A stretch of 64,000 nt of DNA from Heterohyrax brucei (lineage: Eukaryota > Chordata > Mammalia > Hyracoidea > Procaviidae), in NCBI GenBank assembly GCA_028571685.1, contig CM053143.1, positions 196,485,829 to 196,549,828 on the forward strand. Reading direction: 5' to 3'. A program made the translations under genes and the position numbers. Below, in pieces: positions 13,130-24,600 of the stretch (positions are counted from its first letter, which is position 1; every line of letters begins with the position of its first letter). Below the pieces are notes generated by a model, which made no database searches, was not told where the DNA came from, and was given only the letters and a program-made list of their open reading frames with translations.

Positions 13130-13345
13130 GGAGGACGGTGGGCGGGGCTATGGCTCGTGGGTGGGGCCGGAGGGCGGTGGGCGGGGCTGTGGCTCGTGGG
13201 TGGGGCCGGAGGGCGGTGGGCGTGGCCGTGGTTCGTGGGTGGGGCCGGAAGGCAGTGGGCGGGACTGTGGCTGGTGGGTGGGGCCGGGGGGCAGCAGGCT
13301 GGACTGTAGCTCATGGGTGGGGCCAGGGACAGCGGGCAGCGCTGT
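13130..13345 (+). repeat. GC-rich minisatellite, 39 bp x about 5.4
   Basis: Unit starts at 13142, 13181, 13220, 13259 and 13298, each containing 'gctcgtgggtggggccgg'-like sequence. Being a multiple of three, it leaves long open frames on both strands that are not genes. Confidence 0.92.
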
Positions 13346-13467
13346 GACTCCCTGGAAAGCAGCACACCTTCTAGCTAAGCCGGGTTCAGGGGCTGTCATG
13401 CCCGCGCAGTCCACGTGGGGAAGGTAGTGGCCTCAGGCTGTCACCGGCTTGGGCATACTGCTGGGCA

Positions 13468-13632
13468 AAAAACCCCAAACCCACTGCTGTGGAGTCAATT
13501 CCGACTCCTAGTGACTCTACCGGACGGAATAGAACTGCACCACAGAGTTTCAAAGGAACGCCTGGCGGATTTGAACTGCTGACCTTCTGGTTAGCAGACG
13601 TAGCCCTTAACCACTGTGCCACCAGGGTTTCC
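13468..13632 (-). mobile_element. AfroSINE, antisense
   Basis: The copy runs from 'aaccccaaacccactgctgt' to 'ccactgtgccaccagggttt' and is flanked by near-copies of tgggcatactg...gggca, a target duplication of about 15 bases with a small gap. Confidence 0.87.
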
Positions 13633-13844
13633 TGGGCATACTGGGCAATGTTCTGGAATTTCTCATTTTCTAAGATGTCCTGAAAATGCAGATGCTGGTG
13701 TAGGGTCTTCCCCTTTTCAAATGTTAGTGACAACTTCAGGTTAAAGACAAGCCAAACAATAATCATATGGCCCCCATCAAAGCGTGTTGGCAACTCAGTC
13801 CCCAGCCCTGCTGATGAGTGCCAGGGAAAGGCTTACTGGGTCTT

Positions 13845-14035
13845 TCTGCAGGCTAGCCCCTCTCTGACCCAGGCTAGTCCATCTTGAACCAGGCTAGTCC
13901 TCCCTCTGTTACAGGCTAGCCCCATCTCTGACCCAGGATAGCCCCCACTCTGACACAGGCTATTCCCCGCTCTGACTCAGGCTAGCCCCACCTCTAATCC
14001 AGGCTAGATGTCCCCTCATACCCCCTGACCTAGGT
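13845..14035 (+). repeat. Imperfect 28-30-bp repeat (ctgacccaggctagcccc)
   Basis: About six degenerate units with 'ctgacccaggctag' follow one another. Confidence 0.75.
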
Positions 14036-14759
14036 AGACCCCTGTCCCCCTCTGACCCGGACTAGACCTCCCACGCCTGCCCTCCCTTCTCACCAAGGCT
14101 GGGGCTCCCAGTCACTCTCTCCCCCAATCCTGTGACTCACAGACCCAGGAATGTTGATAGCAGGCCAATTCCTCTCTCCCAGATGGGGAAACTGAGACTT
14201 GGAAGTAGATAGTCCCTTCTGTCAGTCTGCAGGATTGGGGTGATCCCATGGGTGGTTCCTGGGCACCTTGGGTTAAGGTTTGTGCTCAGGAAGCTGGGTT
14301 GGGGGGCACACGTGTCCAGTCCACCCAGGGAGGAGCAGAGTGTCCGGTAGTGCAGGCTGGGGGAAACCTAGGAGGACTTCCTGGAGGCAATCCTGACTAC
14401 TGGGCTTGAGACAGGCAGGCAGTTCACCCTCAGCAAGCGTGTGGGTATTCTGGGTCCTAGCAGGTATGGGTGAGTCTTGTCTCTGTGGAGAACCTGGTGG
14501 GTGTTGTTCCCGAAGGTGGAGGTGGGGCCCCTGCAGGCCGCTCAGGTGATAGCCCAGTGCACGGTGTCCAGGACCAGAGCATTGGTGGCCACCACTCTTC
14601 CCTGTGGCCACTGCCATGTCCTTCAAGGGTGTGAGGTGGTCAATGTCCCTTCTCAGCTCCTCCAGTCCTGAGCCGGGCCCTGGTCCTCTCACCCCGGCTT
14701 CCCTGGGCTCCATCTTTTAGGGCCTGTGTCCCCTAAGACAGCAGTACGGGTGTCTTGGG

Positions 14760-15010
14760 GCCACCCTGACAAAATGCCCACACTAGGGGAGGGGAGTTTA
14801 TAGCAACAGCAACATGCCCTCACATGGTTCTGGCAGTCCTAGGGTCCAAAGTCGAAGTGTGGGCAGGCCGTGCTCTCTGGAGGCCTGTGGGGGTCCCTCC
14901 TAGTCTCTGCAGCTTCTGAGGTGCTCAGAGGTGCTGTGCATCCCTGGACTTATAGGCCCATCGCTCCAGTGGCATTCCAGTGGAATGCTCCTAACGTCCA
15001 GTGTCCTCAT
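14760..15010 (+). repeat. Possible distant relative of the 500-bp repeat
   Basis: The stretch has 'cacatggttctggcagtcct', 'ggtccaaagtcgaagtgtgg' and 'gctccagtggcattccagtg', in the same order as similar phrases of a common mammalian repeat. The similarity is weak. Confidence 0.35.
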
Positions 15011-15570
15011 GCCAGGTCCTCCCAGCGTTGGCCCTGGTGATGGAGGGCCATTCTGTCTCAGTGGCACTGGCCTGGCAGGGCTGGGAGGGTTCGAGGAGCT
15101 GAGATTTGACCCCTTACCCAGGTCAGCAAGTGAGAATGCCCGCCTGCTTCCTGGGGGTTCCTGGGTCTGTGTCAGCAGCCTGTGGGGAGGGGCATGGGTG
15201 GGATCTGTCAGCTGGGTCCCTTAACTGGGAACACAGCTGATCCCCCCTCGGCTTCCAAGCTATCCAGGGGGCCACCTGTGGAGGGGGCTGCCTAAGGAGG
15301 GGGTGCCGAGGGATAGGGTGCCTAGGGAGGGGTTTCTGGGGAGGGAGTGCTCAGGGAGGGGGTGTCCAGGGATGGTGTACCCAGGGAAAGGGTGCCCAGA
15401 GAAGTGGTGCCCTGGAAAGCAGTGTCCAGGGGTGTTTCCAGGGAGGAGGTGTCCAGGGAGGGGCGTCCCATTAGGAATGCCCAGGCATAGTGTCTGTGAC
15501 GACCCTAAGTGCTGGTGGCAGGCAGCCCTGGGGTCCTCACACCTGCCCCCCTGTCTCTCCTCCCCCACAG

Positions 15571-15668
15571 CTGACATCATTTCCACCGTCGAGTTCAACC
15601 ACACCGGGGAGCTGCTGGCCACGGGCGACAAGGGCGGCCGGGTGGTCATCTTCCAGCGGGAGCCAGAG
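15571..15668 (+). CDS. PPP2R2C: PPP2R2C coding exon 2 (residues 24-56)
   Basis: This 98-base exon follows a pyrimidine-rich acceptor ending CCCCCACAG and ends GAG|GTGTGC. It starts in phase 1: CT completes the Ala codon begun in the missing exon. It encodes [20 protein letters not shown] followed by [13 protein letters not shown], the N-terminal strand and first WD40 blade, nearly invariant in all B55 paralogues. The donor GTGTGC is a weaker match than the GTGAG donors of most other introns. Third codon positions are strongly G/C. The A|DIIST junction is where paralogue-specific N-termini join the common body, which fits the start codon lying upstream of the window. Confidence 0.96.
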
Positions 15669-18600
15669 GTGTGCCTGGGGATGGGGCAGAGGCCGGGAAT
15701 GGGGCCCCAAGCCCCACGGACACTGCTGACTGCTGAAGTGTGTCAGGCTCTGTCTGGACACTGGGGGTGGGGACAAGGCCCAGAGCGTCTGAGAACAGGG
15801 CAGGAGCCTGGTCCGCCCCCTCTGAATCGAGGTCCCTGCCCAATCCAGGCCTGGGCGCAGGGGGCTTGTTGTCCTGCAAGGTCTGGGCGAGGCAGGGAAC
15901 CCCGCCGGCCCCAGAGAGAGAGTGAGGTGGTAGAAGCTTGACGTCACCGTGCTCCTGGTCAGACCCTGTGCCTGGGCTACACACCCCCTCTGTCACTCTT
16001 CATTGCCCACCTCGGGGTCAGGGTTCACCCTGTCTTAGGGAGGGGCTGTGGCACCCATCTGCATGGGTGTGGGGTGAGAGGCTGAAGAAGGAGGGGTGTA
16101 AGCCCAAGGGGGGACGGGGGGCCAGACAGGAAGGAGGGGGAGAGGAGGAGGGTGTCTAGAGAGGAGGAAGAGGGGGACAAGGCGGACAGGAAAGAAGGGG
16201 AAGGAGGGGGAGTGTGAACAGGGAGGGGGCTTCTGTGCCCCCCGCAGGTCACCCCGCAGCTGACGTTCCCTGAGGGCTGGCTGCTCCTCCCCGTGTCCTC
16301 AGTCGGGACAGCCGCCACCCCATCCTGTGAGTGGAGAGCTCGGCTCCCGGAGTCAGCTCGGCAGCGCCTGCTGTGTCTGCACGGTGTCCCCCAGGGACAC
16401 CAACCACAGCCCCCTTCGGCAAAGTGCAGAAAACACCTGATGGGCAGCAGAGCTCTCTTTATGTTTACTTTACCTTCTTTTACTGTCTTCTTTACTTTCC
16501 TCTTAATCCTGGCACGCTGGCCTTGTCTCAGAGCCGGGGTTCCCGGGGACAGTGAGCTGGAGACAGAATGCCGAGGGGCTTCAGAGTGTCCCCGGAGGGA
16601 GCCCGTGCCTAACGAGACACAAACACAGACAGGTCTAGAAGCTGACGGAGGCCGTGCGCCACACAGGGACGGGCAGAGGGCCTTCTCTGCTGCTGTAATG
16701 TTATCGGGACAAGCTGGAGTTGTCTCCTTGGACAGGCTCCTGGGGGGGCCCCTGTTGTCAGAGCCCTGCTGCCCGAGCAGGGTGACAGCACCTGGGAGGG
16801 TGGGACAGGCTGCCAGTGCAGTCTGAGGACTCTGCGTCCTGCCCCGTGTCCAGGTGGCCGGAACCCATGTCTGTCCTTGAGAGCATAGCGTATCAGGGAC
16901 ACAGGACGAGGGAAGTGACGGCTCAGTGAACATTCCACCTCAGCCAGGTTGCTGTCCCCAGAGGCTCCTGCCTTTAAAACCAGCACTCAGTGCTGAGGGG
17001 CTGTGGGGACAGAGCGAGGGGCTGTGGGGACAGAGCGAGGGGCTGTGGGGACAGAGCGAGGGGCTGTGGGGACAGAGCGAGGGGCTGTGGGGACAGAGCG
17101 AGGGGCTGTGGGGACAGAGTGAGGGCTGTGTAGGCCGTGCAGGTCTCTGTGCCGCCATGTGGCAGGTCAGGAGACGAGAGCTGGTTTGGTGCCTGTTTTC
17201 ACGTCTGGCTGACAAGGGACTGTCTCGCAAGGCCAGTGCTCAGCCTTTGGAGAGCAGTGTCCCCTGGCCCTTCAGGGGGCCCTGTGTCCTGCTGGGCGCG
17301 TCGGGCCCAGCGGGCACTCCTGCTCCCGCTGTCCCCGGGCCCCTCCGTGACAGGCCGGTGCTCAGCCCCGTCTCCGGGGTCCCTGCAGAGCAAGGATGGG
17401 CCGCGCGGCCAGGGCGAGTACGACGTCTACAGCAGCTTCCAGAGCCACGAGCCCGAGTTCGACTACCTCAAGAGCCTGGAGATAGAGGAGAAGATCAACA
17501 AGATCAAGTGGCTGCCCCAGCAGAACGCCGCTCACTCCCTGCTGTCCACCAACGGTGAGCGCCGGCCCTGCGCACGGGGCGCGGGTGTGCACGCGGACGT
17601 GCCTGTCTGTGCGTGCGTGCGTGCGTGTCCACGTGGATGCGTGTGCATGTGTGTCTGTGTGCTGTTTTCTGTGTACCTTGTGCATGCGTGTACTGGGACT
17701 GCCCGTGTGGTCCCCAAACGCATCCTAGAGGAAAGTGCTGCACAGCTCGTTGCTGATCATCACCGTGGTCACTGTGGGAGTCCCCCCGGGAAGCCGTGCC
17801 CTGACACCAGTGCCTAGCCCACCCGTCAAAGCAATTTGGAACTATTTTTCTGGAGTGGCCATCAGAGTTGTCCTGTTACCTTCCTTTCAATATTTGCTTT
17901 ATGTTAAGGTAAAGAAAAAAGTCACTGGGGACCAGACCAGGTGAGCAGCGAGGGTGTTCCGTTAAGTTCATGAACTTGCCTCTGTGTCATTGTGCCCATC
18001 CCAGACAGAGTTCCAAAGTTGCTGTGAAGGGTGGGCTAGGCGCTGGCCTCAGTGCAGCTTCCTGGGGGGCTGTGGGGGGCTGCGGGGATGTTCTGCAGTG
18101 AGACGTGCAGCACGCAGGACGGCCACATCTGTGCACTCAGTCGTTGGAGCGCGTGTGTGTCTGTACATCTGCACTAGTGTGTATGTGCGTGCACGTACGT
18201 GTCTGTGCAGGTGTGTATACGTGAGTATGTGCGTGTGTGATAACTGTTTTTACCTCCCATGTGTTGCGAGCATAGTCTGTGTTTACAGAGCTCATGAAGA
18301 ATCCCCAGTCGAGTGGCTACACTGTGTCAGCGAGTGGGTGTGGGGGAGCCGCTCCTCTGTTCTTTGTCGGACATGGGGCTGTTCCCACTGTCCTAGGCAG
18401 CACTGTCACAAACATCCCTGTGAACACTGTTCTCTGGGGTGGCAGGAGCTTCGTGTGCCTAAAGAGACCCGCTCAGGACATAGAGGGGATGCTCAGCACA
18501 CCCTCAGCTTGACCCCTGCTGCCAGGTCCTGGGTCTCCCAGCTCGGAAGGGAGTTATCAGGAGGGTGCAGGCGGCTGGTGGTCTTGTTACGACAGACTCC

Positions 18601-21600
18601 GCGGGACATGGTGACCGGGTTTGCGTTGGCCACTTCCGCGCATTTGAACTGGCTGTGTGGCCCCGGGCACCTGCCGAGGGCTGGACTCATATCAGTTCCC
18701 TTTTTCTGGGGTGGTCTCTGTGTTGTCTCTCTGGACATCTCGGCAGATTCCCAGTGAGGCAAGGAGGCTGGCGAGCTGACCTCTGGTAGGAAGGAGGGTG
18801 CCACTCAGCCACAAATGGCAAGTGGGTCGTCCTCTGTGTCTGCCAGTGAAGGAATTTTCGAAATTGCTTATCTAAATGGATAGTCTTTCTGGAGATCGGT
18901 TTAGAGATGAGTGCCCCCCCTCACGTGTGCTGTGCGCTTTGACCTGGCAAATTTACCCTTTAGGGATCAATCGTGAGGAAACAATAGAGAATGAAGACAA
19001 GCGTCTTCTGTGCAGATATGCTCACTGCGCTGTGTCCTAGCCACCGAGTGCAGCTGTGACAGCAGTGCCACAGGTGGGTGGCTTTAGCAAAGAGGACTGT
19101 GTTTCCTCACAGACAGCAGGCTCAGTGTCCAAATGTAGGGCTCAGCTCCAGGGAGGGCTTTCCCTGCAGGCTCTGGGAAAAGGTCTTTGTCGCCAGTCTT
19201 CCCCTGGACCAGGGCTTTCTGAGGAGCAGGGACCCAGGTCAGAGGATGCGCTGTGCTCCTGGCACTGCTGCTCTCCGGATGGTCAGAGGTCCCCAAGTCT
19301 CTGCTTGCTTCCCTTTTCTTTATATCCCGAGATGGCTTCTAGGCACAGCAAAGGCTCACAGATTGAATCCCCCCCACGAACAAAACCGTTGCCCACCCTG
19401 CCTCAGTGACACGGTAGATGCAGGGTTTACAGCACATGGGAACATCACATGATACTGGGAATCCAAAGGCCACACGCGTTTCTGGGGGAACACAGTCCAA
19501 CCCACGACGCACTGGTACACATGACAAAGCGACACGTCCCACAGTGGGACGATTGGTGAGACAACCTGCGCGCTGGTGGGTTGCTGTCTGGATGACTGGT
19601 GTGGACGCTCCATTCTCTGTGCTGATGCGAGCTGTGCACCTGGTTTCCTTCTGTTCTGTTTTTAAAGATAAGACTATCAAATTGTGGAAGATTACCGAGC
19701 GAGATAAAAGACCCGAGGGCTACAACCTGAAAGATGAAGAAGGCAAACTCAAGGACCTTTCCACAGTGACATCTCTGCAGGTGAGACATGCGCAGCGTGG
19801 TCTCACTGCTGTTACGACGGTGGGTGGTCCCAGTGCGAAGGGCCTTTGGGGTCTGAGCCAGGAGCCGGGCTCACGTCCCGTGGGTGGTGCCCCGGTTGGG
19901 CCACCACAGGCATGTTCCTGCCGGCCGCCTGGTTCCTCCCCAGCCCTGTGGAGAGGCTCAGCACTCTTCTGGAGGTCTTGTGAGGAAACCAGGAGCATGG
20001 GCGGTAAGCAGTTTGCAGTCAGCCGGAAGCCTAAAGGTCGGCTGTTCAAACCTGCCTGCTGGCGCTGTAGGAGAAATCGTGGTGGTCTGCATCTGCAGAG
20101 GTCAGAGCCGGGAGGGCCCTGTGGGCGGCTCCACTCCGTGACACACGAGGGGCCGCGAGTTGCAGCCCACCCCGATGGCAGGTGGAGGGCAAGCCGTGTA
20201 CAAAGGGCAAACCAAGGCCCAGTGACGGGCGTCTCAGCTCAGCTGGTGGCAGAGCCGGAGGCCACTGGCTGAGCTTGTGCATACCCAGCCCCTTGTCAGG
20301 GGCAGAAGGAAGATGAGAACTTTAGATTTCTGCAGTTTTTACAAAGGCGCAGCTTGAGGCGACAGTTTATGGAAAAGAAGCTGAAAGATTAAGCCAGAGA
20401 GGTGGGCTAAAGCAAGCTCCTGTCCCCGCGCTACAGTGACTTGTCTTTCTCCGCATGGGGGCGCTGTGCTACATGGATGTCTCCTGGATTCAAATCCTGC
20501 CTCAGCCGCTCCTGGCAGTGTGATCCTGGTGGGCATGGGCCTCTAGCGCCTCATCTGCAGCAAGAACATGTGCCTCGGAGCATGGGGAGTGCCTTCGGCC
20601 CAGCCCAGCTCCTCTGGTTTCCTTAGAGCCCTGTGGGACGGGCACTGTGACTTCATCCCCATTCCACAGTTGAGGAGACTGAGGAGTAGAATGAGCTGAC
20701 CCAGGTGACACAGACTGTGTCTGAGCTGGATCCAGACCAAGGTGAGGTCAGCCCCAGAGCCACCTTCTGGCCTGTTCCTTGAAGGGGGACGCCGGCTGCC
20801 TGCCTCCTCCTTCCCCAGAGAAGTGGGCGGCACACCGGAGGCTGCCTGCCCTTTGCCTGCCTTCCAGAACAGGGCCTGCCAAGTAGGGGGGTCAGGGAGT
20901 TTGTTGGAGAGCCTGCTGGTGGACAGCTACCTGGGATTTATTTGTTGTGCATCGGCTATGAGCTGGTTCTGACCCGGGTGCTGGGGGCCTCAGTGAGCAG
21001 AGATGGGTGGCCTGGAGGGCAGGGTGGGTCTGTGTCTTCCCGAGTCCACGGGACAGGCCTGGAGGAGATGGCCTAGGTGCTAGTGGGTGAGTGAGGGAGA
21101 CGTGGAGGAGTGGCTGCCCTTGTCAGGTCAGCGTCCACGATCCAAGGTGACTCCAAGGAGCTGGCCACCTCCCCCGAGGTCCCATCTCCCTCAGCTTGTG
21201 CCGAAACTCTCAACTCAGCCAACCACTCCCTGCCCGTTCCCCAGGTGAGCAGGCCCACACGTCTCCTGCACACCGTGTGTCGGGCGAGTCCCTGACACAG
21301 CAGTCACCAGCGTTGTTCTGGGAAAGGAGGACTTGGCCTTCGGGCAGGCTGACCTCCAGGTGACTGCAGGTTGTGAAATCAGTTCTCACAGGCGGGACCA
21401 GTGAGCTTTGGTGTCGAGTGGCGGGGCACTGGTGCCTGTCCCTCCTGCCCCAGGAGGCGGATGAGGCTTCGTCTGGAGGACGGGCTGCACTCATCACCTC
21501 TTGACAGGTCTGGCATTTGGTGGCAGAGCCTGTGGCCCGAGGAGTCCCGTTCACCTCCCTCCCAGCCTCTGGGATTTTCTCGGTGAGCTGCTCCCCTCCT

Positions 21601-24600
21601 CCAAAGACCACATCAACTGTAAACTGAGGGTGGAGGAGAAACAAGGAGGGAGATCCTGGGGTCCAGGTCTCCTCTTGTGTCCCCACGTCACCTGGGCCAC
21701 TGCAGCCCGAGTGCTTTCTGTGTCACCCATGCACTCTTTGTGAACATAGACACTTGTCACTTGCTGAGACCTGGCCTGCACTTGGCCTGGCGCAGAGATG
21801 AGCAAGTGAGGCTCAGCCCCCATCCCTGAGATGGTGCCAGCCGGGAAAGTGCACCCGGAAATAGCACTGAAGGTCAGCCGTGCCGTGGTAGAGGGGTATG
21901 GGCCGTGGAGAGCTGTCTCTACCTTGTCCATTTGGTGAACTCTTAGTCATTCGTTAGAACCCTGCTACTTCGTAGTGACGCCTTTGTCAGTCTGTCAGGC
22001 TGGGGGATTGCATGTTGCGGTGATGCTTGAAGCTGCACCACCCGTGTTCGGACCAGCAGGTCACCCGCGGGGGACAGGACTCAGCCGAGGTTCCTTAAGA
22101 CAGACTAGGAAGAAGGAGCTGGTGTCTACTTCTGGAAAGAATTAGCCAGTGAAAACCTTATGAATGGCAGGGGGACGCTGTCAGCGATGGTGAGGAAAGT
22201 GAACCCCCAGGTTGGAAGGCGCTCAGGCAACAACTGGGGAGGAGCTGCCCCCCAAAGCAGAGTCGACCTTAATGACGTGGATGGGGTAGAGCCTTTGGGA
22301 CCTTCATTTGCTGATGTGGCACAACTCAGAATGAGAACCAACAGCTGCAAACATCCATTAATCATCAGAATGTGGAACACATGAAGTATGAATCCAGGAA
22401 AATGGGAAATCATCCGAAGTGAAGTGGCACTCATAAACATCAGTAGCCTAGGCACCAGTGGACGGTTTGGGGCATTGTCAGTCCACAATCATATGGTCTG
22501 CTATGCCGAGAACGAAAACTTGGAGAGGAATGGTGTTGTATTCGCCATCCAAAAGATCATTTTGAGATCAGTCCTGAAGTGTAATGCTGTCAGTGATAGG
22601 ATAATATCCATATGCCTATGAGGAAGGCCAGTTAATACAACTGCTAAACTCAAATTTACACACCAACCATAAAGGCCAAAGATGAAGAGACTGAAGACTT
22701 CACCAGCTTTTGCAGTCTGAAATTGATTGAACATACAATCAGGATGCACTGATAATTGCTGGTGACTGGAATGCAAAAGTTGGAAACAAAGAAGGATTGG
22801 TAGTTGAAAAATACAGCCTTCATGGCAGAAATAATGCCAGAGATTGCATGACAGAATTTTGTAAGACCAGTGACTTCCTCACTGCGAATCCCTTTTTCCA
22901 CCAACGTAAATGGCAGCCATGTGCAGGAGCGTCCCCAGGTGGGAAACCCTGGAGCCCAGTCAGCTGCGTCCATGGAAGGGGACGATGGAAAAGCTCCCTG
23001 TCAGCAGTCGGGAGAGACCGTCCACTGCTCATGTGCAAGTTCAAGCTGAAATTGAAGAAAATTAGAACAAGTCCATGAGAGCCAACGTGCAGCCTTGAGT
23101 ATATCCGTCCTGAGTGCAGAGGCCACCTCAAGAACAGATTTGACGTGTTGATCACTAGTGACCGAAAACCAGATGAGTTGTGGAATGACGTCAGAGACAT
23201 CACCCATGAAGAGAACAAGAGGTCATTAAAAAGACAGGAAAGAAAGAGAAGACCAAACTGGATGTCAGCAGAGACCCTGGAACTTTCTCTTGAATGTCAA
23301 GCAGCTAAAGCAAAAGGAAGGAATGGCGAAGTAAAAGCCCTGAGCAAATTTCAAAGGGCCGCTCGAGAAGATCAAGCAGAGAGCTGGACACAGAAAACCA
23401 ACAGTGAGGAAATTCGCTCAGCCTTTCTCAAGCTGAAAGAATGAAAGAAAAAATGTAAGCCTTCGTTTGTAGTAGTGAGAGATTCTGCAGGGAAAACATT
23501 AAATGACCCAGGAAGCATCAAAAGGAAGGAATACACGAAGTCATTAGACCAAAAAGAGCCGGTTGTCATTCAGCCATTTCAGGAAGCAGCCTGTGGTCAG
23601 GAATCGACGGTGCTGAAGGAAGAAGTTGAAGCTGCACTGAAGGCATTGGTGAAAAAGGCCCCAGGAACTGATGGACTGTCAATTGAGATATTTCAACAAA
23701 CAGATGCAGCACTGGAAGTGCTCACTCGTCTGTGCCAGGAAGTGTGGAGGACAGCTCCCTGGCCAACTGACTGGAAGAGATCCGTATTTATGCCCATTCC
23801 AAAGAAAGGTGATCCAGCTGAAAGCATGAGTTACTGGACATTGTCATTAATATGACGTGTAAGCAAAACTTTGCTGAAGATCATTGGAAACTGGCTGCGG
23901 CAGTATACCCACAGGGAACTGCCGGAAGTTCAAGCTGGATTCAGAAGAGGATGTGGAACCAGGGATATCACTTCTGATGTCAGATGGCTGAAAGCAGAGA
24001 ATACCAGAAAGATGTTTATCGGTGTTTTATTGACTATGCAAAGGAGTGTTTGACTATGTGTGGAGTGTAACAGATTATGGAGAACATTGTGGAGAATGGG
24101 AATTCCAGAACACTTAATTGTGCTCATGAGGAATCTGTACATGGATCAAGGGGCAGTCGTGCGAACAGAACAAGGGGACACTGCATGGTTTAGAGTTAGG
24201 AAGGGTGTGTGTCAGGGTCATATCTTTTCACTGTATCTTTTCAGTCTGTATGCTGAGCAAATAATCTGAAAAAACTGGGCTACATGTAGAAAAACAAGCC
24301 ATCAGGACCGGAGGAAGACTCATTAACAACCTTCCTTATGCAGAAGACACCACCTCACTTACTGACAGTGGAGAGGATTTGAAGCATCTGCTGATGAAGA
24401 CCCGAGACCACAGCCTGCAGCATGGGTTGCACCTCAACATCAGGCAAACAGACGTCCTCACAGCTGGGCCAGTGAGCCACATCATCACACAGGAGGAAGA
24501 GATTGACTTTGTCAAGGATTTCATTTTAGTTGGATCCACAATCAACAACCACAGTAGCAGCAGTCAAGAAACAAAAAGACACATTGCATTCGGCAAAATT

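Larger units (their letters stand above)
1..15570 (+). other. PPP2R2C: 3' part of PPP2R2C intron 1
   Basis: No B55 N-terminal coding exon or other gene was recognised here. Stretches with only unique or decayed sequence are 1-900, 970-3080 (apart from a CT-rich tract), 3285-4140, 4800-5900, 7600-9040, 12060-13120 and 14190-14750. MIR scraps are seen near 905-970, 7895-7970 and 14160-14200. Other named repeats are listed separately. Imperfect G-rich units of about 16-18 bp built on 'gggtgcccagggag' fill 15290-15480, just before exon 2. Alternative first exons of PPP2R2C could be hidden here but I see no supported candidate. Confidence 0.85.
17555..19667 (+). other. PPP2R2C: PPP2R2C intron 3
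   Basis: The intron is 2113 bases, GTGAGC...TTAAAG. It holds TG/CGTG microsatellites (17590-17695, 18140-18240), a foldback mariner remnant (17711-18112) and a roughly 500-bp dispersed repeat (19020-19510). The stretch 18250-19020 shows nothing I can name. Confidence 0.9.

Noticed and set aside
16926-17558. Open frame with GLWGQSE repeats running into exon 3
   Set aside because: The repeats come from the 21-bp minisatellite, and the frame over exon 3 is not the B55 frame.
22140-24600. Open frames with endonuclease and reverse transcriptase similarity that could be a host gene
   Set aside because: They are pieces of a dead RTE LINE with stops, indels and a mutated catalytic box. The same holds for the frames at 41155-45183 and 46128-49313.
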